Shown in pieces: positions 1 through 6,088 of a DNA stretch of 11,134 nucleotides. The notes beneath the pieces were generated by a model, which was given only the letters and a program-made list of their open reading frames with translations, ran no database searches and had not been told where the DNA came from. Both the position numbers and the translations under genes were made by a program. The stretch comes from Comamonadaceae bacterium. Its GTDB lineage: Bacteria > Pseudomonadota > Gammaproteobacteria > Burkholderiales > Burkholderiaceae_C. The stretch covers positions 1-11,134 of the forward strand of contig CANIRI010000044.1 in the NCBI GenBank assembly GCA_947469815.1, in the 5' to 3' direction. Position 1 is the stretch's first letter. The number at the start of each line of letters is the position of its first letter.

Positions 1-896
1 ACACCCAGAATTTCGCCGGCATGCAGGGAAAACGAAGCCGATTGCAGCTTGCCCGAAGTGGCCAGGGCTTGCGCACCCAGCACCTCGGCGCCCTGGGCCT
101 GGCCCGCCTCGGCGCGCGCCGCCTTGTTGTGTTCGAGTTTGCGGCCCACAATCATTTCAATGACCTGCGCATCGGTGAACTCGGACACCGCGCCGCTGGC
201 AATGTGCTGGCCGTTGCGCAGCACGGTCATGCTGTCGCAAAAGCTGCGTACCTCGGGCAGGCGGTGGGTGATAAAGACCACGGTCACGCCTTTGCGCTTT
301 TGCGCGGCGATGAGTTCGCCAATCCATTGCACGTCAGTGCCAGAGAGTGTGGAGGTGGATTCGTCCAGCAAGAGGATGCGGGGTTCGCGCAATAGCGCGC
401 GGGCAATTTCCAGTTTTTGCTGAATCGCCAAGTCGAGGTTCTGTATTTCTTCGTGCAGGTCCACGGCATGCAGGCCCAGTTCATCCAGAAAGGCCCGGAT
501 GCGTATGCCTGCGGCGCGGCGGTCGACGATGCCCAACCAGTTGGTCGGTCCGTAGGGCAACAGGAGGTTGTCAAGAACCGTCAGGTCCTTGATGTGCGTC
601 ATTTCCTGGAACGCAGTATGTATGCCCAAAGCGTGCGCCGCTTTGGGGTTGCGGATGCTGACGCGTGTGCCCAGCACCTGAATCTGTCCGCTGTCGGGTG
701 TCACCAGCCCCGCCAGCAGTTTGACCAGCGTCGATTTGCCGGCCCCGTTCTCGCCTAGCAGCGCGTGGGCGCTGCCGCGTGCGATGGTGATGGACACATC
801 GTCCACCGCCCGGGTGGCTCCGTAGGACTTGCAGATCTGCTGTATCTCGATCGCTACGGGCTGATCGATACCCGTAGGCTGTCCCCAAGCTGTCAT
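1..896 (-). CDS. Sugar-type ABC importer ATP-binding protein, partial (3' end beyond window)
   Basis: This is the ATPase of a ribose/xylose-type (CUT2-like) sugar importer, acting on the inner face of the cytoplasmic membrane. The first 298 residues are present; the family usually has about 500 residues in two nucleotide-binding domains. Seen here: Walker A GENGAGKST (residues 48-56), Q-loop around FQEM (97-100), Walker B ILLLDE (174-179), H-loop His211 in FITHR, and the beginning of the second domain from about residue 270. Two motifs are off consensus: the signature that normally reads LSxGQ is LDLAI (154-158), and the usual DEPT after Walker B is DEST. The ATG at 896 has AAGG nine bases upstream. 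The gene lies 65 bases downstream of the binding-protein gene on the same strand, so the two form an operon. The substrate cannot be told from sequence; 'sugar' rests on family resemblance. Confidence 0.93.
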   Translation of the reverse strand, partial: MTAWGQPTGIDQPVAIEIQQICKSYGATRAVDDVSITIARGSAHALLGENGAGKSTLVKLLAGLVTPDSGQIQVLGTRVSIRNPKAAHALGIHTAFQEMTHIKDLTVLDNLLLPYGPTNWLGIVDRRAAGIRIRAFLDELGLHAVDLHEEIQNLDLAIQQKLEIARALLREPRILLLDESTSTLSGTDVQWIGELIAAQKRKGVTVVFITHRLPEVRSFCDSMTVLRNGQHIASGAVSEFTDAQVIEMIVGRKLEHNKAARAEAGQAQGAEVLGAQALATSGKLQSASFSLHAGEILG

Positions 897-914
897 GGTC
901 TTTACCTTGCGCGA

Positions 915-948
915 GGTGCACCGCAGGTCGTATGACCCGCGGCGCACC
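915..948 (-). promoter_or_regulatory. Intercistronic RNA hairpin between binding-protein and ATPase genes
   Basis: In the minus-strand transcript the arms 948-934 and 929-915 pair over 15 bp around an AUAC tetraloop. Two of the pairs are G-U, so the helix is continuous only in the leftward RNA; the plus-strand transcript would carry two A-C mismatches, which argues for an RNA function in this operon. No U-run follows the 3' arm, so it is not an intrinsic terminator. Such hairpins after binding-protein genes of ABC operons often protect the upstream mRNA or attenuate read-through (known from malE-type operons). That role is inferred here. Confidence 0.72.
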
Positions 949-961
949 GGTTTTCTATCCT

Positions 962-2092
962 TTACTCAGGTTGTCCGAGCAATGCGGCGTCCAAGCCGAT
1001 TTCGGGTGTTTCCGGAGAATAAATCGCAGCGAACCATCCGGGGTTGGAGACCAGCGCGGGTGGGAATGCGTTGCAACCCGCAGCCATTTCTGCCCAGGTG
1101 CCTTCCTTGCAGTATTTGACGGTGTCGCTGCTCACAATGGGCAAGGGCAGCTTGATATCTTTGGGGATGGTCTTGCCTTCGAGCTTTTGCACCGCCAGCT
1201 TCAGCGCGTAGGCACCGGAGTACGGTGGCGAAGCGTAGGAAATACGCGGAGCGCCCATAGGCGCATAGGTGCCGTTGGCACCCTCCACTGCGGTTCCGAC
1301 TGGCAGCATCTGGATGCGTCCGCCGTTGGAGCCTTCACCTGCGCAAGGCTTGAGCTGGTTGGTCTTGGCACCGGCTTCGATTTGCATGGTGTTGGCGGTG
1401 TAGCAGCCGGCTTGCATCCACAGGCCGTCGATCTGGTCCCATTTTTTGGTGGCCAGAATTTTGGACAGCTCGGTACGGGCAACTGCTTGGCTCCACATGC
1501 CGGGGGCTTCACCCACGATTTTGATGCCGGGGTGCTTGGCGAAGACTTCTTTGGCAGCCTTGGTGCGCAGGGTATCGACCGAGACGCCGGGAACGCCGGT
1601 GATCACCACGATGTTGCCCTTGCCGTTGAGTTTGTTGGACAGCCATTCGGCGGTCACGCGTCCAGCTTCTTCCTGGTCAATGCTGACGTTGTAGGCGCAT
1701 GGCTCGCTGATTGCGCCGTCGTAGGCAATGATCATCACGCCCTTGTCGCAGGCGTTTTTGACGGCTGCATTCAGTGCGGTGGGTGAAATCGGGTAGACCA
1801 CGATAGCCTGGGCACCTTGCTGCACCATGGCGTTGATCTGCTGGATTTGCCGTTGCGCATTGGGCCCGGCGACCTGCACCTTGAGGTCGACCTTGTTCGC
1901 GAAGTTCTTGTGCGCGGCCATGGCTTTGACCATATTGGCCGCCTCGGCCTGCCAATCGTTGCCGATATAGCTCATGGACAAAAATATTTTGAATTTCTGG
2001 TCTGCCGCGTGGGCAACGGGCGCGAGCAGGGTGCCGATGGCGACTGCCGCAGTGCTGAGCGTGAGTGCCCATTTGGACTTGCTGTGTTTCAT
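962..2092 (-). CDS. ABC transporter periplasmic substrate-binding protein (sugar-type, Peripla_BP_4-like)
   Basis: This is a 376-residue exported receptor that would deliver a small solute, probably a sugar or related compound, to the membrane permease. Residues 1-29 form a Sec signal peptide: a lysine-rich start (KHSKSK), a hydrophobic core, and cleavage near AHA|A. Two Rossmann-like lobes of the type I periplasmic-binding fold follow, recognisable from QIQQINAMVQQGAQAIVVYP (83-102), IIAYDGAI (121-128) with Asp125, and GNIVVITGVPG (159-169). It is longer than RbsB-like proteins (about 300 residues), with an extended C-terminal part after residue 320. Six cysteines lie in the mature protein (115, 132, 230, 250, 328, 340). 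The ATG at 2092 has an AGGAG at 2098-2102. It is the first gene of the leftward operon and faces a divergent GntR regulator. Its ligand is unknown. Confidence 0.92.
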   Translation of the reverse strand: MKHSKSKWALTLSTAAVAIGTLLAPVAHAADQKFKIFLSMSYIGNDWQAEAANMVKAMAAHKNFANKVDLKVQVAGPNAQRQIQQINAMVQQGAQAIVVYPISPTALNAAVKNACDKGVMIIAYDGAISEPCAYNVSIDQEEAGRVTAEWLSNKLNGKGNIVVITGVPGVSVDTLRTKAAKEVFAKHPGIKIVGEAPGMWSQAVARTELSKILATKKWDQIDGLWMQAGCYTANTMQIEAGAKTNQLKPCAGEGSNGGRIQMLPVGTAVEGANGTYAPMGAPRISYASPPYSGAYALKLAVQKLEGKTIPKDIKLPLPIVSSDTVKYCKEGTWAEMAAGCNAFPPALVSNPGWFAAIYSPETPEIGLDAALLGQPE

Positions 2093-2097
2093 GGTGT

Positions 2098-2102
2098 CTC
2101 CT
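2098..2102 (-). promoter_or_regulatory. Ribosome binding site of the binding-protein gene
   Basis: The minus strand reads AGGAG here, five bases before the ATG at 2092. It fixes that start and fits the high expression usual for periplasmic receptors. Confidence 0.75.
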
Positions 2103-2152
2103 GGTTAGGTGTTTGGATGCTCGGTGAAAGAGGCTGAGTGAGCGCTGGCATG

Positions 2153-2174
2153 ATATCTGTGTGATCACAGATAT
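2153..2174. promoter_or_regulatory. Candidate GntR operator 1 (in front of ABC operon)
   Basis: The core TGTGATCACA at 2160-2169 is a perfect 10-bp palindrome. It is embedded in a wider 8-bp inverted repeat, ATATCTGT (2153-2160) and ACAGATAT (2167-2174). It lies about 70 bases upstream of the binding-protein ATG. GntR/FCD regulators bind short palindromes of this kind, and the identical core near the regulator gene supports assigning it to that protein. Binding itself is inferred. Confidence 0.7.
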
Positions 2175-2369
2175 TGGTAAGTGTTTTCCCTGATGACTGA
2201 TGCTGGAGCGGTGGCGCTGTGAAGACCTGGTGGGCGCTCTTCACCCTATGTCCTGCGCATTTTTCCAGTGAAATCCCTAGGTTTGATCGGAACCCAGGCG
2301 GTTTTTGGCGTGCGTCCTATAAGATGCAACGCAAGCCCGGAGCGAAACGACCGAGGTGAATAAAATTTT

Positions 2370-2379
2370 TGTGATCACA
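2370..2379. promoter_or_regulatory. Candidate GntR operator 2 (in front of regulator gene)
   Basis: A second exact TGTGATCACA lies 25 bases before the proposed regulator ATG. Its centre is exactly 210 bp from that of the first copy. An AT-rich stretch flanks it on the left (AATAAAATTTT). The position suits autorepression, by steric block of the promoter or as a roadblock. Confidence 0.7.
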
Positions 2380-2404
2380 CTTTAAAGTTGGCGCTACACC
2401 CACC

Positions 2405-3130
2405 ATGACCACGTCCATCAGCAACTTGGTGACGCCTTTGCAGCGCAAGACCATGAGCCTGGAGGTGCATAAACAGTTGCGCACCTTGTTGATCGGCGGG
2501 CGGATGATGCCCGGCGAGCAGATTTCTTTGCGCAGTACCGCCGAGGCCTTGGGTGTGAGCGTGATGCCGGTGCGGGAGGCCGTGCAGCGCCTGGTGGCCG
2601 AGCAGGCGCTGGAACTGGCGCCCAACCGTACCTTGCGCGTGCCCACCATGTCGGCTGACCAGTTCCGCGAGATCACCCGCATCCGCATCAACCTGGAGGG
2701 ACTGGCTGCGGCCACCGCCGCGCTGCGCTTGACGCCGGAGGGGATTGAAAAAATAGAAGATGCCAACGCCGATTTTTCACGCGAGATTGCCAAGGCCAAG
2801 CCCGACGGCCCGCGGCTGATTCGCTTCAATATGGAGTTCCATTTCGGCGTCTACCAGGGTGCCGAAATGCCCATGCTGCTGCGCATGATCGAAGACCTGT
2901 GGTCGCGCATAGGCCCCATCCTCAATTACGACCTCCAACGCGGCTCGCGCCGCCTGCAGGAGCGCGAACCGGTCGACCACCATGATCGCCTGCTAGCCGC
3001 CATCAAACAACGCGACGCTGCTGCGGCGGCCGAGGCCCTGCGCGGCGATATTCAGACGGCCGCCGATTTCATCGTGGCAACCAAACTGCTGCCGGCTGCG
3101 GAAGTGGATGCGGTGGCAAACGCCGCATAA
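2405..3130 (+). CDS. GntR-family transcriptional regulator, FCD (FadR) subfamily
   Basis: This 241-residue DNA-binding regulator probably controls the divergent ABC operon and itself. The N-terminal winged helix-turn-helix spans about residues 17-80: ISLRSTAEALGVSVMPVREA (40-59) is the typical GntR recognition segment, followed by the wing NRTLRVP. The remainder (about 85-225) is the all-helical FCD effector domain, with RIRINLEGLAA (92-102), FNMEFHFGVY (141-150) and DHHDRLLAAI (191-200). Two positions that are usually metal ligands in FCD domains look replaced: Asn142 where Asp is usual, and Asp215 where a late His is usual. The ATG at 2405 has no clear ribosome binding site. The ATG at 2453 (residue 17) would leave only the bare wHTH start, so I keep the longer form. 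The effector is unknown; it is likely the transported solute or a breakdown product. Confidence 0.9.
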   Translation: MTTSISNLVTPLQRKTMSLEVHKQLRTLLIGGRMMPGEQISLRSTAEALGVSVMPVREAVQRLVAEQALELAPNRTLRVPTMSADQFREITRIRINLEGLAAATAALRLTPEGIEKIEDANADFSREIAKAKPDGPRLIRFNMEFHFGVYQGAEMPMLLRMIEDLWSRIGPILNYDLQRGSRRLQEREPVDHHDRLLAAIKQRDAAAAAEALRGDIQTAADFIVATKLLPAAEVDAVANAA

Positions 3131-3197
3131 ACCGCCGCCGCTCTTTTTGAAGTCGGTCCAGCACGGGTAAGGCCCGGGCGCAGACCCATGTGAATCT

Positions 3198-4529
3198 ATG
3201 ATGCAAAAAAATACACACAAAATCGTCATCGTCGGCGGGGGAGCCGGCGGCCTGGAACTCGCTACCCGCCTGGGCAAAGCCTTCGGGCGCGGCACACAGG
3301 CCCATATCACCCTGGTCGACAAAAACCGGACCCACATCTGGAAACCCAAACTGCATGAAATTGCCTCCGGCAGCATGGACTTTGGCGACCATGAGGTCGG
3401 TTACATGGCGCAGGCGCACTGGAATCACTTCACATTCCGCATCGGCGAGCTCAAAGGGCTCAACCGCCAAACCAAGACGATTGACCTTGCCCCGTATATC
3501 GACAGCGACGGGCTGCCGGTCACACCGATCCAGCAAATTAGCTACGACACCCTGGTGATTTGCATCGGCAGCCTGAGCAACGACTTCGGCACCCAGGGCG
3601 TGCAGGAATATGCCCTGCGCCTGGAGACGCAAAACGATGCCAAGCAGTTCCACTCCAAGATGGTGAATGCCTGTATCCGCGCGCACACCCAGACCGCCGA
3701 CATCCACCAAAGCCAGTTGCATGTGGCCATCATCGGCGCGGGTGCGACGGGCGTGGAGCTGGCCGCCGAGTTACACCGCACGACGCGCGAGGTGGTGGCT
3801 TTCGGCTTGGACCGGATTGACGCGGACAAGGACATCAAGGTCAGCCTGATCGAGGCGGCCGACCGCATCCTGCCGGCCCTGCCGCCGCGCCTGTCTGCGG
3901 CAAGTGAGGCCTTGATCACGCGCCTGGGTGTGCAGGTGCTGACGCAGGCCAAGGTCACGGAAGTGATGGCCACTGGGGTGCGTCTGGCCGATGGGCGGGT
4001 GGTGGAGTCCGAGCTGGTGGTGTGGGCCGCGGGCGTGAAGGCGCCGGACTTTTTGAAGGACTTGGGCGGCCTGGAGACCAACCGCATCAACCAGTTGGTG
4101 GTGAAGGACACCCTGCAAACCACGCGCGACCCCGACATCTTTGCGCTGGGCGACTGCGCGGCCTGCCCCTGCGGTGACGCGGCCGGTGGCCGCGGCGGTA
4201 TGGTGCCCCCGCGTGCGCAGGCGGCGCACCAACAGGCCTCGCATCTGTTTCAGCAAATCAAGCGCCGCTTTGCGAACAAGCCGCTCAAGCCCTACCATTA
4301 CAAGGACTTCGGCTCGCTGGTTTCCCTGGGCAAATTCAGCACCGTAGGTAACATGATGGGCGGCTTGATTGGCAACAACCTGATGATCGAGGGTTACTTC
4401 GCCAAGATGATGTACCTGTCGCTGTACAAGTTGCACGAGCTGGCGATACACGGGTTTTTAAAAACCACCCTGTACACGCTGGCCCGCATGATCACCAAGC
4501 AAACCAACCCGACGGTGAAGTTGCACTGA
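3198..4529 (+). CDS. ndh: Type II NADH dehydrogenase (NADH:quinone oxidoreductase)
   Basis: This is the single-subunit, non-proton-pumping enzyme that passes electrons from NADH through FAD to membrane quinone on the cytoplasmic face of the inner membrane. The 443 residues match the length of E. coli Ndh (434). The N-terminal dinucleotide fold binds FAD through IVGGGAGG (11-18), with the acidic end Asp41. The second fold binds NADH through GAGATGVELAAEL (180-192), with Glu219. Signature stretches shared with E. coli Ndh include ERT/DRILPALPPR (222-231), WAAGVKAPDFLKDLGGLETN (276-295), ALGDCA (316-321), and the quinone-site AQ motif VPPRAQAAHQ (336-345). Both proteins end in KLH. The C-terminal amphipathic helices (about 395-435) should anchor it to the membrane. 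Of the two adjacent ATGs (3198, 3201) neither has a strong Shine-Dalgarno. It lies 67 bases after the regulator gene and may be read from its own promoter; no shared function with the ABC operon is evident. Confidence 0.96.
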   Translation: MMQKNTHKIVIVGGGAGGLELATRLGKAFGRGTQAHITLVDKNRTHIWKPKLHEIASGSMDFGDHEVGYMAQAHWNHFTFRIGELKGLNRQTKTIDLAPYIDSDGLPVTPIQQISYDTLVICIGSLSNDFGTQGVQEYALRLETQNDAKQFHSKMVNACIRAHTQTADIHQSQLHVAIIGAGATGVELAAELHRTTREVVAFGLDRIDADKDIKVSLIEAADRILPALPPRLSAASEALITRLGVQVLTQAKVTEVMATGVRLADGRVVESELVVWAAGVKAPDFLKDLGGLETNRINQLVVKDTLQTTRDPDIFALGDCAACPCGDAAGGRGGMVPPRAQAAHQQASHLFQQIKRRFANKPLKPYHYKDFGSLVSLGKFSTVGNMMGGLIGNNLMIEGYFAKMMYLSLYKLHELAIHGFLKTTLYTLARMITKQTNPTVKLH

Positions 4530-4568
4530 GCCCGGGGCGCTGCGAAGGCATCGCCAGCCATTCGCCAC

Positions 4569-4585
4569 ATTCAGTTTTTCTGAAT
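4569..4585 (+). other. Small AT-rich hairpin downstream of ndh
   Basis: ATTCAG (4569-4574) and CTGAAT (4580-4585) can pair around a TTTTT loop. A six-pair AT-rich stem without a following U-run is a weak terminator at best. The surrounding 4570-4650 stretch is distinctly AT-rich against its neighbours and probably holds the promoter of the next gene. Confidence 0.3.
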
Positions 4586-4672
4586 CTATTGCTAGAAAAT
4601 TCTTAATTTACTTAGTCGACGTGGCTTTTTACATTCCAGCATTCCGCGTTACTTTTCTATTAGGAGATAGCC

Positions 4673-5929
4673 ATGGCAGGTCGTAATTTTCTGTTTGTTC
4701 CCGGTCCCACCAACATCCCAGACCGCATCCAGCGCGCGATGGTTGTCTCCATGGAAGACCACCGTTCCCCCCATTTCCCCGTCTTGACCAACACCATCAT
4801 GGCGGGTCTGAAGAACGTCTACCGCACCAAAGTCGGCACGCCCTTCGTTTTTCCATCCTCCGGCACCGGCTGCTGGGAAGCAGCTTTGACCAACACCCTG
4901 TCGCCCGGCGACACGGTGCTGGCCTCGCGCTTCGGGCAATTCAGCCACCTTTGGATCGACATGTGCGAGCGCCTGGGTCTGGATGTGCAGATCGTGGATT
5001 GCGAGTGGGGCACCGGCGTGCCGCTGCAGCAGTACGCTGACATCCTGAAGGCTGACACGCAGCACCGCATCAAGGCCGTCCTGGCCTGCCAAAACGAAAC
5101 CGCCACCGGCGTGGTGTCTGACATTGCCGGCGTGCGCGAGGCCCTTGACGAAGCCAAGCACCCCGCGCTGCTGTTCGTCGATTGCGTGTCCTCATTGGGT
5201 TGCATCGACTTCCGTTTTGATGATTGGGGCGTGGACATGGCTGTCTCCGGCTCGCAAAAGGGTTTCATGCTGCCCGCTGGTCTGGGCATTTTGTGCGCTA
5301 GCCCCAAAGCGCTGGCTATGTACCCGAACTCCAAACTCAAGCGTGCCTACTTTGACCTGGTCGACATGCAGCAGACCAACGCCAACGGCTACTTCCCCTA
5401 CACCCCGGCCCTGTCGCTGATGTACGGTCTGGTTGAAGCCCTCAAGATGATCGAAGAAGAGGGCTTGGACCAGATCGTCGCCCGCCACCGCTACCTGGCC
5501 AAGGGCGTACGCGCAGCGGTCACCGAGGGTTGGAAGCTCAGCCTGTGCGCCAAAGAGGAGAAGTGGTACTCCGACACCGTGTCCGCCGTCATGCTGCCTG
5601 CCGGTATTGCTGGAACGGACGTGATTGCCCGCGCTTACCACCGCTACAACCTGTCGCTGGGCGGCGGTCTGTCCAAGGTGGCTGGCAAGTTGTTCCGCAT
5701 CGGCCATCTCGGCGATATGAACGAGATCCATCTGATGGGTGCCATCACCGGCGCTGAAATGGCCATGCTCGATTGCGGTGTGTCCGTCAAGCCCGGCAGC
5801 GGCGCAGCAGCGGCCTCCGAGTTCTGGCGCAGCCACCCCGCCCCGAGCGGTCTGGGCCCACACCTCGCATTAGCCGAGCGTCAGGCTCTGGCACGCGCCT
5901 CGGCCACCACGACCGCAACCGCGCGCTAA
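4673..5929 (+). CDS. sgaA: Serine-glyoxylate aminotransferase
   Basis: This is a PLP-dependent class V aminotransferase that converts serine and glyoxylate to hydroxypyruvate and glycine, in the serine cycle or in clearing of glyoxylate from glycolate. The opening FLFVPGPTNIPDRIQRAM (6-23) and MEDHRSPHF (27-35) are typical of the SGAT/AGAT group. SSGTGCWEAAL (62-72) contacts PLP phosphate, Asp170 in LLFVDCVSSLG (167-177) is the pyridine-nitrogen aspartate, and Lys196 in VSGSQKGFMLPAG (191-203) is the Schiff-base lysine. At 418 residues it is slightly longer than usual; the last 30 or so residues are an Ala/Ser/Thr-rich tail after SEFWRSH, likely disordered. The start is fixed by TAGGAGATAGCC directly before the ATG. 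It appears monocistronic, with a 143-base leader region and a strong terminator after it. No other serine-cycle gene is in the window, so the pathway is inferred. Confidence 0.94.
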   Translation: MAGRNFLFVPGPTNIPDRIQRAMVVSMEDHRSPHFPVLTNTIMAGLKNVYRTKVGTPFVFPSSGTGCWEAALTNTLSPGDTVLASRFGQFSHLWIDMCERLGLDVQIVDCEWGTGVPLQQYADILKADTQHRIKAVLACQNETATGVVSDIAGVREALDEAKHPALLFVDCVSSLGCIDFRFDDWGVDMAVSGSQKGFMLPAGLGILCASPKALAMYPNSKLKRAYFDLVDMQQTNANGYFPYTPALSLMYGLVEALKMIEEEGLDQIVARHRYLAKGVRAAVTEGWKLSLCAKEEKWYSDTVSAVMLPAGIAGTDVIARAYHRYNLSLGGGLSKVAGKLFRIGHLGDMNEIHLMGAITGAEMAMLDCGVSVKPGSGAAAASEFWRSHPAPSGLGPHLALAERQALARASATTTATAR

Positions 5930-5945
5930 AAACGCGCTCCGTCGC

Positions 5946-6004
5946 GCAACTGAACTTCTCAGTTGCCACAAAGCCCGGCTTTTTAGCCGGGCTTTGTCGT
6001 TTTT
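5946..6004 (+). terminator. Strong intrinsic terminator after sgaA, with an extra upstream hairpin
   Basis: The main stem pairs 5968-5980 with 5985-5997 over 13 bp (ACAAAGCCCGGCT / AGCCGGGCTTTGT) around a TTTT loop and is followed by CGTTTTT. Two bases or so upstream lies a second hairpin, GCAACTGA (5946-5953) with TCAGTTGC (5959-5966), loop ACTTC. The U-run is on the rightward side, so it terminates sgaA and isolates the nuclease gene that follows. Confidence 0.9.
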
Positions 6005-6052
6005 GGTGTCTAGATCCCGTAGGGCACGTGCTTCGACGCCGTGCAGGCAGAA

Positions 6053-6078
6053 TCCAACGATTACTACACATCGTTGGA
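6053..6078 (+). promoter_or_regulatory. Perfect 9-bp inverted repeat just upstream of the nuclease start
   Basis: TCCAACGAT (6053-6061) and ATCGTTGGA (6070-6078) form a perfect inverted repeat with the 8-base spacer TACTACAC, ending ten bases before the ATG at 6089. The right arm contains GGA of the likely Shine-Dalgarno stretch GGAACGGGA. It could be an RNA hairpin limiting ribosome access or a DNA operator; sequence alone does not decide. Confidence 0.6.
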
Positions 6079-6088
6079 ACGGGACGCC

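Larger units (their letters stand above)
2093..2404. promoter_or_regulatory. Divergent control region between ABC operon and GntR regulator
   Basis: This stretch of 312 bases has no gene and separates the leftward ABC operon from the rightward regulator. It holds two copies of TGTGATCACA (2160-2169 and 2370-2379). It also has a 7-bp inverted repeat, GTGAAGA (2219-2225) with TCTTCAC (2238-2244), and a possible rightward -10-like TATAAG at 2318-2323 without a good -35. On the minus strand TTACCA (2180-2175) could be a -35, but the hexamer about 17 bases further on is weak. I cannot fix the promoters with confidence. Both operators lie where a bound regulator would cover or block transcription of its adjacent gene. 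Confidence 0.6.

Noticed and set aside
932..1786. 284-codon plus-strand open frame opposite the binding-protein gene
   Set aside because: The minus strand encodes a complete signal-peptide-bearing receptor with a good ribosome site. The plus frame has no recognisable family and no start signals.
2160..2169. TGTGATCACA as a CRP (cAMP receptor protein) site
   Set aside because: CRP half-sites TGTGA and TCACA need a 6-base spacer. Here they abut with none, and the motif recurs next to a GntR gene, which fits that regulator better.
4569..4585. Hairpin ATTCAG-TTTTT-CTGAAT as the terminator of ndh
   Set aside because: Only six mostly AT pairs and no U-run after the stem; kept only as a low-confidence structural note.
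6041..6088. Upstream GTG start for the nuclease gene
   Set aside because: It would put 16 polar residues before the signal peptide and translate the inverted repeat. The mature N-terminal Trp requirement and the purine stretch before 6089 favour the ATG.
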